Source of the DNA: CAWDDA01 sp963813345
GTDB lineage: Bacteria; Acidobacteriota; Blastocatellia; RBC074
Length of the DNA stretch: 64,000 nucleotides
NCBI GenBank assembly: GCA_963813345.1
Contig: CAWEYR010000004.1
Span: 287,444 to 351,443 of the forward strand
Direction: 5' to 3'
Made by a program: the position numbers and the translations under genes. Shown here piece after piece: positions 8,203-19,076 of this stretch (the first letter of the stretch is position 1; each line of letters opens with the position of its first letter). The notes beneath the pieces are model-generated. The model did no database searches, had not been told where the DNA came from, and was given only the letters and a program-made list of their open reading frames with translations.

Positions 8203-9444
8203 TCAAGAACGATATGCCTGTCTTCCAACTCCCTGAACGGGGATGCCCTGCGCTCCGAGCACTTCGCTTTGAAGTGCGTACATGCACGCGGCAGCCTCGT
8301 CGATCTTTCGGGTGAACGCGATTGAGCCCTCGAGAATCGGTTTGAGCTTCTCCTTATCCTGTATTCTCGCCTTCGGGTATTCGTGTTCGACTATCAGATA
8401 CGTGTTTGCGACATCAAGGTCCAACAACTCTCGAGCGGCAAGCTGGTGATCCAGCCAGTCCACTGTCCGGTTCTGAAGGTACGCCAGCGGATCGTGGCGT
8501 GCCGTGCCCGGAAGCTCGTGCTCGCACAGAATCACCTGCTTCTTCCACGCGTTCGCCTGATCGGCAGGATTCGATGATGGCTCCCCGCCAATCCAGTCGC
8601 CTCGCTCGACCGTTTGACCACCATATCCCCAACCCGAAACGCCCTTCGCATCTATGACCTGGCCCTTGACGTGGAAACCACCTATCAGGAAGTTGTAGCC
8701 CTCGTCCTTCAAATACTGAAAGATTGATCGCGTGTCCTGTCCCATGAGAATTGCGTGCGACGGGTCATAGTGGATCCGGAAGTTATCGCCTACTCCATGC
8801 CTTTCGCAGATGCGATGCAGGGCAATCCATGTACCTGGAGTGTAGGCGATGTTGTTATGAAAGTTGTCGCCCACCGTCCAACCGGGCATCGGGCACTGCT
8901 CATTTCGGTAGACCAGGCCGCGTGCCTTGGCCTCTTTCAGAATCGGGATGAAGTTCTCTTCAAAATCGAGCAGGTTCTGATCCATCGAGTGGTGCTGGTT
9001 GCGGCCGACAAATCCGCAGACTGCATCGACTCCAAGCAGCACGGCGGTTTCCATCGCACGCAGCATGAAATCAAACTTCTTCTGTCTGATCGTCGGATCA
9101 TCGTGGAGCATGTTGTCGAAATACCCGACATCAGAAATGCCGATCTTATACTCTTGCAGAACCGCTTCCACCCGCCGCGCTCGCTCTTTTGTGAATGGCT
9201 GTCTGAGGTCGAGTGTATTCGCTACCGGATCAAGCATCGCTTCAGCCGGTATATCGGACTCAGTTGGATGCAGAGCAGACGAGAGCTGAATGTAGTCGGC
9301 ACCCAGCTCGCGCGCGAACCGTACCCACTCCTCGATCGCGAGATCCGGATCCGGGTCTCTCTTTTCGCGCGGCGTCAACTCCTGAAGTGCCGCCGTCAGC
9401 ACTCCTACTTTCATGAATTTCGGGTCGAATGGTTTTAGCGCCAT
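8203..9444 (-). CDS. Sugar phosphate isomerase/epimerase-like TIM-barrel protein
   Basis: A 413-residue protein of the xylose-isomerase-like TIM barrel group (AP endonuclease 2 fold). Likely metal ligands are in IHYDPSHAI (Asp/His), GGFHVKGQ (His) and LIVEHEY (Glu/His). An internal stretch, CEHELPGTARHDPL, is longer than in minimal family members. No signal peptide is visible, so it is cytoplasmic and perhaps acts on the product of sugar uptake. It overlaps nothing and lies 17 bp upstream of the ThuA-like gene. A large tandem and inverted repeat begins 15 bp upstream of its start, so any promoter lies within or beyond that repeat. Confidence 0.85.
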   Translation of the reverse strand: MALKPFDPKFMKVGVLTAALQELTPREKRDPDPDLAIEEWVRFARELGADYIQLSSALHPTESDIPAEAMLDPVANTLDLRQPFTKERARRVEAVLQEYKIGISDVGYFDNMLHDDPTIRQKKFDFMLRAMETAVLLGVDAVCGFVGRNQHHSMDQNLLDFEENFIPILKEAKARGLVYRNEQCPMPGWTVGDNFHNNIAYTPGTWIALHRICERHGVGDNFRIHYDPSHAILMGQDTRSIFQYLKDEGYNFLIGGFHVKGQVIDAKGVSGWGYGGQTVERGDWIGGEPSSNPADQANAWKKQVILCEHELPGTARHDPLAYLQNRTVDWLDHQLAARELLDLDVANTYLIVEHEYPKARIQDKEKLKPILEGSIAFTRKIDEAAACMYALQSEVLGAQGIPVQGVGRQAYRS

Positions 9445-9458
9445 GGTATTTGCCTTCC

Positions 9459-9629
9459 GGTCAGTGGTCAGTGGTCAGTGGTCAGTGGTCAGTGGTCAGC
9501 GCAGTGGTCAGTTTGAGTTCAAGACGTTTAGCTTGCAGTTGAAAAGTTCCAACTCTGCAAGCTAAAGCTTGAACTCTGCTGACCACTGACCACTGACCAC
9601 TGACCACTGACCACTGACCACTAACCACC
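9459..9629. repeat. Compound inverted repeat built from 7-bp units
   Basis: The left flank is at least five tandem copies of a 7-bp unit (tcagtgg) from about 9459. The right flank is the inverted unit (gaccact) repeated to about 9629. Between them is a family-B palindrome: gtttgagttcaagacgttta on the left pairs with aaagcttgaactc on the right. The whole element could fold into a single long hairpin between the isomerase start and the MutS-like stop. Confidence 0.8.
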
Positions 9630-9650
9630 AAACTCTACGCGTTCTCCGCG

Positions 9651-11416
9651 TTAGACATCAAGTCCGACAGCCCGCATCAGCTCGAGTGCGTTGCTCTTTT
9701 TGACTACACCCGGACGCATCCGATAGTCGAACGACAGTCTGCCATCTTCCAGGTGATCTTCGAAGTGCACGTTCTCCGCGATGTCCGTCAAAGCCAGATC
9801 GTGCGTTGTCAGCAGCCCGATTGCACCGCGGTTGATCAATCCCCTCACTACCTTTTCTGCGCCAACCCTCCGGTCGTGCGAATTTGTGCCACTCAGGATT
9901 TCGTCAAGAAGAAAAAGTACCGGCAGATCGTTATTCGTCAACTCGACGATCTGACGCAAGCGAGTGATCTCAGCGTAGAAGCGCGAGCTACCCTCCTGAA
10001 GTGAATCCAGAATGTGAATCGAAGCGCCGATCGCGAGCGGCGACAGCCGCAGACGTTTTGCTCTCACGGGTGCTCCCGCCTGGGCGAGCACCGCGTTGAT
10101 TCCGACAGTTCTTAGCAGCGTGCTCTTGCCTGACATGTTCGAGCCGCTGACGACCAGCGCAGGCTGTACAGGGTTTTCGCTCGTCAGCGACACATCATTC
10201 GAAATCGCCCGGGTTCGCGGAAGCAAAGGATGAGCAATGCCAACTCCTTCGTATAAAGCTCGATCTGAAGTGAGCTCCGGGAACGGATCATCGGGATGCT
10301 CAAAGCTGTAGGCTGCGATCGAGGCAAGCGCTTCGAACTCAGCTACTATTTCGATCCATACACGTATTTCCTGTCCCCACCGCTGTCTCCAACGTTCGAT
10401 CGCGAATGCAAGCTGTGCAGGAATGAGCAGGACAAATGCCAGCGGTCCGAAGAGAACGTTCTTCGTCGAATCGAGAATCTCGAGTATTCGGTAGAGTCTT
10501 GCGATTTCGTGCGAAGGCGATGCGCTCAGCCGTGAAGCGAGGGAAGTCAAGCGACTCGATGAGAACTTCTCGCGTTCAATACGCGCGAGAATCTCACCCA
10601 GAAGCCGGAGATCGCGCCGCGGCAATTCAATCTCTGTTATGACCTTGAAACACGCTGACGCACAATAAACAGAAAGAGAAGTTCTGCGAGCAGCATCGTG
10701 AGCGCGAGCCAGCGAAGCCCAAGAACCAGCCACAGAATTATCGAAACAAACGTCGCTGACCCAAGCACCAGCGCAATTGCAGGCAGCGCCCTTGCGAAGT
10801 GAATCGGAGGGGCGCTGCCCCACGCTATCAATTCGCGAGGATGGACGCTTGCGCGAACATCGGCGCCCAGCAACGCAAGCTCTTCGCGCAGATCGAGTCT
10901 GGGTCGCAATTCGATCACTGCAGATTGACGTTCGCGAATCTCATCGATTGAGGCAGGCTTTAAAAGCCAGCCTGCCAGCATCTCTTCGCCCCCGCTTGTG
11001 CGCGTCGTAGAAAGCAGTTCGAAGAGAGACCCACGTCCGAAGAGATCGAGATCTTCTGAATAGAGATGAGTACGGTCGGCAAAGCGCTCGCCAGTGTCCC
11101 CCGTTCCAGCCCATCGATCTTCGATGCGGGCCATGCCTCGCTCGTAGAAAGCAACAGAGCGTGTAGCGAGCTCGACCGCACGGCGCACGCGCTCGTGAGC
11201 GGCCATTAATCCAATAAAGATGACGACAGGCGGAATCAACCAGAGTGGTGAGGTCCATCCGGCAAGACTTGAGAAAACCAGTGCTATTCCTGCGGTAAAA
11301 ACGACTCGCCGCCACGTCCAGAACAGCCGGCTGCGAGCCTCTTCTTTCGAGAGCCGGTCGCGCCGCAGCCTGAGTCGTTCAGCGTACTCTGCTCGTGGAT
11401 CAACTCGCTCGGTCAC
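9651..11416 (-). CDS. Membrane-anchored MutS-family ATPase (one frameshift)
   Basis: About 588 residues combining two membrane-spanning regions with a MutS-type C-terminal ATPase. The N-terminal half (11416 to about 10650) has hydrophobic segments near residues 38-70 and a pair near 210-255. The C-terminal half has Walker A SGSNMSGKST, the MutS-specific LDEILSGTNSHDR, and the conserved THDLALT. One base change near 10645 joins VRQRVS to KVITEIELPRRDL. It lacks the mismatch-recognition domain of true MutS, so it is unlikely to act in mismatch repair; family members (MutS-like with TM segments) have no established function. The GTG start overlaps the stop of the upstream peptidase gene (GTGA), implying translational coupling. 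Confidence 0.82.
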
Positions 11417-13552
11417 TTGCTTGTATTGCCAGCTCGAGGTGTTTCGGATCGCGGGCCGGCGTTCTTCACAAACCGATCCAGAAAGTCGGCAGACGCGCGG
11501 AAAATCTCAAGCCAGTGACGATGGAGAAGGAAGTCATGCACCTCATCGGGATAGACGATCAGCTCGAAATGCACTTTTTGCTCGCGCAGTCTCTGCACCA
11601 GATCGACCGTTTGTGAGAATGCAACATTGCGGTCATCGTCACCATGAACCAGCAAGACTGGCGAACGCCATTTCGATACCGAGTTGATAGGTGAAGATTC
11701 ACGGGCAATGCGTTGCGCGTCGCGATCGTTGTAGTCGATCCAGGGTGAAGTCGAAATTCGGAGCGACCAGTCGTGCACTCCGTGAATGTCGACGCCGGCC
11801 GCAAACAGATCGGAATTGCGCGCAAGACCCATAGCCGTCAGGAAGCCGCCATAGCTTCCACCCCAAAGACCAATTCGTGCCGGATCCACATCGGCCCGCG
11901 AACGAAGATACATCCCGGCGTTCACTATATCCTCGTACTCGGCCGCTCCACGCGCGCCGCGGTTCTTCGCTTCGCGGAACGAACGGCCATACATTATTCC
12001 TGCTCGATAGTTGACCGACAGCACGATATAGCCGCGGCTCGCCAGGTACTGATTGAATGCGTAACGCATTGTGATAATAGAAGCGGTTGTGCCACCCAAG
12101 CATCATCTGACGTGCAGGACCGCCGTGCATGAAGATCACGGCAGGCATGCGCGTGGCTCTCTGAGCAGTTGGAGGACGAAACAGTTGAGCGTGAATCGCA
12201 ATGCCATCCGGACCCTTGAACATGATCTGCTCGGGCACGACAAGCGCGGCTGCGGGGAAATCAGCGGGCAACAACTCCGGCGCGAGAGCGTTGGCTTTAG
12301 CCGTGCTCTGTGCATCGCCTGCCAGTGGCCGCACGAAAGGCATCGCCGGACGGCGCGCGTCTGAAGCAGCGTAGAACAGGTGTTTCCCATCGCCCGTGAT
12401 CGACGGACTCCATTCGATACCTGCGCCCGAAGTGATTGCTACGTTCGCTCCGCCGAGTACAGGCACGCGCGCGAGATGTCTCCGGTCTATGTCACCGCAG
12501 TTCGATGAATAGATTATCTCGCGCCGATCTGGCGTGAACGTTGCGTTTTCGAACTCACAATTTGCCGGCGTGATTGCCAGAGCATCTCCGCCCTTTGCCG
12601 GCAGCGAATAAAGCCGCATCCAGCCATCCATCTCAGATGCAAAAACCAAACGATCATTTGCCGCCCACTGAAGAAGAGCTTCACCGGCGATTCGTGGAGG
12701 CGAAGCGTTCAAGTCGATCGCGCTCCGCCAGACTTCGCGAATTGTGCCTGAAGCAACATCGGCGGTAATGATCGTCCATGGGTCCGGCTGATCGTCGACC
12801 AGCGGGCGAGGCCGCGCGCCGCGGGCCGGCTGTCTGATGAATGCCAGAGCCTTTCCATCGGGCGACCATCGTGGAGTCGAATCCCGATCAACTGAAGGTG
12901 AAATGTAGCGAATACTCTCTTTTGCTGGATCGAAGACGGCGACGTAGCTCTGGGCGCCGCGCCGGCTTACAAAGGCCAGCAAGCTGCCATCAGGTGACCA
13001 CGCGGGTGATCCGTTATCTCCTCGCACAGCGAACAGAGGGTGTGGCTCTGATCCTTCAGCAATCGAAACAACCCAGAGTTGTCCTTCCTTCGAGAAAACG
13101 ATCTGATCGCCAGTCGGCGATGGCACCGGATCGCGACCGCCTGCGAGCTGACGAATCCCGCCATCATCGAATGCGACGGCGAAGATTGTCTGGCGGGTTC
13201 CGCGAGGATCGCTTGTTGGATTTGGGATTTCGCCACTCTGGTTTTCGTTGCCGCCGCGCACAAAAATCACCCAGCGGCCGTCGTGCGTGAACGTGAGCTG
13301 AGTCAGATCCTGTCCGTCGTCATCCTGGAACTGAGTCAATTGGCGCGCTTTGAAACCGGGACCTTCAGCGACCCAGACATTGCGGCGCCCATTCGCTTTG
13401 AAGACCCAGGCGATCCTTGCTCCGCTTCGAGCTGAGACGAGCTCAGACGGAAACGGCGAGCTGAGCACCTGTTCGAGACTAAAGGGCCGGCCATTATCCT
13501 GCAAAAGCGTTGCCAACAGCAGCACGGGTGATATAAGTAGTTGCAGATTCAT
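11413..13552 (-). CDS. S9-family prolyl oligopeptidase, secreted (one frameshift)
   Basis: A serine peptidase of about 712 residues. A signal peptide (MNLQLLISPVLLLATLL) is followed by a beta-propeller with repeated WSPDG-type strands (GSPAWSPDGSLLAF, TPRWSPDGKALAF). The alpha/beta-hydrolase catalytic domain has WGGSYGG (Ser), LVHGDDDRNVAF (Asp) and PDEVHDFLLH (His), with the oxyanion-side FMHGGP. One extra base near 12060 separates the halves; joined, it reads RFYYHNAYAFNQYLASRGY. The enzyme probably cleaves short peptides or acyl-peptides in the periplasm. It is divergent from the carboxylesterase gene at 13611; a family-A half-repeat (13575-13587) lies in the 58-bp gap. Its stop overlaps the MutS-like start. 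Confidence 0.88.
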
Positions 13553-13610
13553 GCGGGAGATTATAACTCGCGCAGGTACAACGTACCCACGTCTCACAAG
13601 GAGAGAGCAT

Positions 13611-15178
13611 ATGGATCGTCGCACGTTTCTCGCCTCGTCTGCCGCTGCCTTTGCTCTGCGATTCATCGAGAACACGAACCAGAACACGAACACTCCGTTA
13701 GTGACCACGAGGTCAGGCAAAGTTCGGGGACGCAAGGCTGGCGAAGTACATTCATTCAAGGGCATTCCGTACGGCGCGCCAACAGGAGGCACAAATCGTT
13801 TTATGCCTCCTAAGCCGCCCGAAGCCCTGGAACGGCATGCGCGATACATTTGAGTTTGGGCCCTATGCGCCTCAGTCGAATCGGCCACGAGGCGTGAAGC
13901 AGCGCGAGTACTTCAGAATTCTGGGAGCGACCAAACCCGGGGATATCAGCGAAGATTGTCTATACCTCAATGTATGGACCCCCGGGGTTAACGATGGTCG
14001 AAAGAGGCCGGTTCTCGTGTGGTTTCATGGAGGCGGCTTCGATCAGGGAACGGGCGGCTCAATCGGCTACGATGGCGCACGCCTGGCTGAGGCGCACGAC
14101 GTGGTCGTCGTAACCTTGAATCATCGATTGAATGCTCTTGGCTATCTCTTTCTTGGCGATGTGGGCGGAGCAGATTTCGCCGGCGTGGCAAATGTTGGGC
14201 AACTGGATCTGGTATTGGCACTCGAATGGGTACGAGACAGCATCGGCAATTTTGGCGGTGATCCCGGCAATGTCCTCATCTTTGGCCAGTCCGGTGGAGG
14301 TGCGAAGGTCTCGACAATTCTCGGCATGCCTGCGGCAAAAGGTTTGTATCACCGCGCTGTCATACAAAGCGGGGCGAGTGTTGGCGGTACTCCACGCGAT
14401 TCTAGCAAGCAAGACCGCCGAGACTTTGATGAAAGAGCTTGGCCTGAAGCCGGGGCAGGGACGTGAACTTCAGAAGGTTCCCCTGGAACAGCTGATGGCA
14501 GCAGGCAATCGTGCCCGATTTGGTCCAGTCGTGGATGGAAAGATTCTTCCCGCCAACCAGTTCAATCCCGTTGCAACTCCGATCTCAGCTGATATTCCGG
14601 TGATAGTCGGATACACACGAACCGAGCGAACGGTCTATCAGATCGATGACCCATCGTATGGTCAGTTGGACGAAGCTGGTTTGCTTGATAACACAAAGAG
14701 GATCTTTGGCGCGTCTACTGAGAAGTTGATCGAGTCGTATCGTAAGAAGAGTCCAAAGGCGACACCATTCGAGATATCGACAAACATCAGTACTGACATC
14801 CAGGCCATGAGCTCCATTCGGATTGCAGAGCGGAGAGCTGCGCTCGGAAAAGCTTCGACCTGGTTGTATGTTTTCGCGTGGGAAACTCCTGTCATGGGGT
14901 TGAGGTCGCCGCACACGCTTGAGATTCCGTTTGTCTTCAACAATCTGGATGTGAGCGAGAGTATGGTCGGCAAAGTGAATGAAGAGATGAGGAAGCTCGA
15001 GGCGGCGACGGCAGGCGCATGGGCCGGGCTGGCTCGCTCCGGCAGTCCTAATCACAAGGGCCTGCCGAATTGGCCTGCATACACCCCGGAAAACCGCGCC
15101 GTAATGATTTTCGATTCGCCGTGCCGCGTTGAAATCGATCCAACAGGCGAGGTCCGAGAGTTACTTGACCGAATGTAA
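13611..15178 (+). CDS. Type-B carboxylesterase, Tat-exported (two frameshifts)
   Basis: A carboxylesterase/cholinesterase-type hydrolase of about 520 residues. The start at 13611 follows a strong ribosome site (aaggagagag) and gives a twin-arginine-like leader, MDRRTFLASSAAAFAL. The family signature SEDCLYLNVWTP, oxyanion VWFHGGGFDQG and nucleophile FGQSGGGAKVS are visible, and the likely catalytic His is in SPHTLEIPFVF. Breaks occur near 13817 (PPKPW-NGMRD when joined) and near 14397 (GGT joined to AILASKTAETLMKELG). Both are single-base. These esterases hydrolyse carboxylic esters of xenobiotics or plant metabolites; the substrate is unknown. The cyclase gene follows in the same direction 30 bp later. 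Confidence 0.85.
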
Positions 15179-15208
15179 TCCAAATCAGGCATCGACAAGG
15201 TAAAGATT

Positions 15209-16186
<978 letters not shown>

Positions 16187-16189
16187 CGT

Positions 16190-16654
16190 ATGTTCTGTCC
16201 AGAGTGCGGAATAGCTTTGCCACGGCGAATGAAGTACTGCAATCAATGCGGTGCTCAATTGGCCAACAAAGATGAATCTGTCTCAGCAACGGAAAAGCGC
16301 TTTGACGATTATTTGGAAGGTCTCTTCTGGGTCGCGGCCCTCGGGTTGGGCATGGTCCTGGGCGGAATGATTGTCATCAAGGAGGTACTCGATTTGAGCC
16401 AAACGGTCATTGTGGGCTACGGTGCCCTGAGTGCGGCGGCATTCGTGACGGTCTTCGTCGTTAGCCTTTGGAAGACAATTCAGCTGGGACGGATTAAACG
16501 ATCTAAGGAAAACATAGACGGGACAGATCTGGATACCAACAAGCTTGCCGGGTCAGCAGCCAAAGCGAGTCTCCCTGAACCCGCAAGTATTATTGAAAAC
16601 ACCACGCGTACGCTCGATAAGGTGCCCATCCACAATGATCGTGATTCGGGATGA
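16190..16654 (+). CDS. Zinc-ribbon membrane protein
   Basis: A 154-residue protein with an N-terminal zinc ribbon (MFCPECG...YCNQCGAQL, two CxxC pairs 15 residues apart) and two hydrophobic spans around residues 45-62 and 72-95, followed by a charged, low-complexity tail. It begins 3 bp after the cyclase stop. Such zinc_ribbon_2 membrane proteins are widespread with no assigned function; the ribbon may mediate protein contacts. No enzymatic motif is visible. Confidence 0.8.
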   Translation: MFCPECGIALPRRMKYCNQCGAQLANKDESVSATEKRFDDYLEGLFWVAALGLGMVLGGMIVIKEVLDLSQTVIVGYGALSAAAFVTVFVVSLWKTIQLGRIKRSKENIDGTDLDTNKLAGSAAKASLPEPASIIENTTRTLDKVPIHNDRDSG

Positions 16655-17145
16655 GACTGCATCAGATTACCAGGCGGTTCATCGCGTCAATGAACTTGCC
16701 TTCGGTCGACCCGACGAAGCCAATCTGGTCGACTCCTTGCGCAACGTCGCAACTGGGCTAATCTCTCTTGTCGCGGTAATGGAACTAGAGGTGGTCGGTC
16801 ATATCCTTTTCAGCCACTGTCACAGTCAGTGCAGCCGACTCAGATTTTCAGGCGATCGGGCTCGCGCCACTGGCCGTTCTGCCGGAGCATCAGCGAACCG
16901 GCATCGGCAGTCATCTCGTCCGGTCTGGCCTCGCGCAATGCATGCGCGCAGGCGAGAACATCGTATTTGTCGTGGGTCACGCGCGCTTCTATCCCAGATT
17001 CGGATTTGTCCCGGCAAGACCTCTCGGATTCGAATGCGAGTACTCAGTCCCGGACGACGTATTTATGGTAGCGGAACTCGAGAAAGGTGCGTTGGCTGGG
17101 CGCAGTGGAATGGTCCGGTATCACACCGCTTTCGCGATGATGTAA
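16635..17145 (+). CDS. GNAT N-acetyltransferase (one frameshift)
   Basis: A GCN5-related acetyltransferase of about 170 residues. It starts MIVIRDETASDYQAVHRVNELAFGRPDE, overlapping the zinc-ribbon gene by 20 bp. A missing base near 16818 separates the first third from the remainder, which reads TVSAADSDFQAIGLAPLAVLPEHQRTGIG across the break. QRTGIGSHLV is the acetyl-CoA pyrophosphate-binding motif A, and FVVGHARFYPRFGF is the typical C-terminal block of the YhbS-like subgroup. The acceptor substrate is unknown; YhbS-like enzymes act on small amines or peptides. Confidence 0.82.
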
Positions 17146-17147
17146 GA

Positions 17148-17238
17148 AGGTACGTTGTACCGGCGTTTAGCCGGAATCGTTGAATTCCAGGCGTTCGGAA
17201 TTCAACGATTCCGGCTAAACGCCGGTACAACGTACCTT
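17148..17238. repeat. Palindromic repeat, family A, full copy 2
   Basis: A near-perfect inverted repeat of about 42-nt arms between convergent genes. The outer arm is aggtacgttgtaccggcgtt and continues tagccggaatcg; the inner arm differs from copy 1. Its location between two converging stops suits a bidirectional terminator or mRNA stabiliser. Confidence 0.85.
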
Positions 17239-17246
17239 AATGACTC

Positions 17247-18977
17247 CTAAATCGTGATCTTGGTGCCGTCGAACTTAGTGAGCGACATCTTCACCTCTTC
17301 GTTATATGTAAGCTTCTGCTCCTGCAGAATTCCGATAGCGACTTCTTCACCAAGCGCCAGTGAATTGAGTGCATCCGTCTGCCAGTGCACGCCGGCGCCA
17401 TTTCGACCGAGGGCTACATTCAAAGCGACTTTGTTGAGCTCGCCAAGAACGGTCAGGGGCGGTCCCGCATAAGGAACGAGCGCCGTGCCGTCGGCATTCG
17501 GGACCATGGGATTCCTGACAGTATCGGTCTCGTCGAAGAAAGCTTTGAGAATTGTGACGCAGGCGCCGGCGACGGTCGAATGACCGCTTCCGTATGCACG
17601 GATGCGTTGGACAACCTTCGGGGAATGCCATCGGCAGAAGGTAGGTTCCGTGCTTGCTGAACACCTCCTGAACAGCCTTTGAATTCAGTACATCGGGATG
17701 AAGAGGATAGCTCGCAGCGCCCGTAATGATGGTTGTGTACCCTTCCGGCGTACTCCTCCGGGCGAAGACGATGATGCACAAACCACTTCTGATACCACAC
17801 GGCCTTCAGCGCTCGCGTTGCTACCTCGGTCACAAGGCTAAGGATATGCGGACCTCCACACTGCGCGAATGGCAGCTGCGTCTGCGAATCCGAAAGTGGC
17901 AGACCCGGATCAAGGCGGATCCCCTGACCCATCATGATCAGACACGCGTGCAGATAGGCCTGATAAAGGGCGTCTACGTGCACCCATTCAGCCATGTCAC
18001 GCAGATTTCGGATATAACGCGGAGTCGCGTCGCGCTGAATGTTTGCGGCATGATCAGCACCGTTCTGCACGGCAAGCCAATCCGCCCACCCCGTCAGATA
18101 GTCGACCCCTGGGACTGTTGTTCGCATTCTTTGCGAAACGAAATTGGCTCCGAAATAGAAATCGAGGAGGAGGAACTGCGATACCCAGTATCCGGTGAGA
18201 TCGCCCTGAATGTTAGCGCGGAATATTGTGTTCGGCGTCACAACTCCGTTCTCTTTCGGCCCCCTGAAGTCGCTGAGTTTCGAAAGATCTTCACACGCCT
18301 TTGCGATCAGCGGACTTGTGTTGTAGTCAGAAAAATTAACGTCTCGAGCGAGCGCCATCCAGTACAACTCGACCTCTTCAGCCGGCCTCCTCGGCGCTCG
18401 CGAAGGCGGGAGCTGGTGGCAGTTTCACGTGATGTGAGTCCGGTCCTTCGAGGTCCATGCCAAGACCCGCCTGAGGGCTCGTAAGCTTCGCTCCAAGACC
18501 AAGAGTGACACGTTCCCAGGCTGAGGGGTCGATCGACTCGCGTGCATCGACAAGCGTCTGATACGCAGCGAGATCGACTTCGCCAAGGTTGTTGTGCGGA
18601 AGTGCCTTCGAATAACTGCCAATCTTATTCCCGTAAAGCAGCTCATCACCGTTGCCGATCTGCGTCACCAGCGTTCGCTCGCGCGCCATCTTCGCGGCGT
18701 CCTGGCGGCACTTGAAGGACTTCATGAAGCGGTTCTTGGCGAAGTACGTCGGTTCATGTCCCATCGGGAAGATCACGTCGTCACATTTCGCCGGAATCTG
18801 AGCTGTTGCTGGAGACGAGGCCGCCCCGCTTACAATTGTGGCTGCGGCAGCTGCTCCAACAGTCGTTCCGACCTTGCCAAGGAACCTGCGTCGGTCGAGT
18901 GAGGATGGACGTGGTGCATCGTCAACCGGATGCACCTCAACGTCCGAGAGGGTTGCTGAATCGGATTTGGCTTTCAC
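17247..18977 (-). CDS. Vanadium-dependent haloperoxidase (several frameshifts)
   Basis: About 580 residues. The GTG start at 18977 follows a GGAGG ribosome site. A twin-arginine signal (SSLDRRRFLGKVGTTVGAAA) predicts export of the folded protein. The vanadate site can be assembled: KWFVHHRLRPEEYAG (Lys and Arg), AYGSGHSTVAGA (the GSGH loop, read in frame from about 17600) and LGRNGAGVHWQTDA (His). These are the PAP2-superfamily residues of chloro- and bromoperoxidases, which oxidise halides with hydrogen peroxide. Breaks lie near 18372, 17745 and 17620. All active-site pieces survive, so the gene may be intact in the organism. Acid phosphatase activity of the same fold is the alternative, but length and motif spacing favour haloperoxidase. 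Confidence 0.8.
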
Positions 18978-19076
18978 GAAAACCTCCAAAGGATCGGGGT
19001 ATTAGAATGAGAATTGGGGATGACCAGGCCATCTGGGACGAGGAAGTCTAGATCAAACGGAAGGTCGCTACAAGTG

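Noticed and set aside
9459..9629. Possible CRISPR array
   Set aside because: Units are 7 bp, adjacent without spacers, and inverted on the other side; no cas genes.
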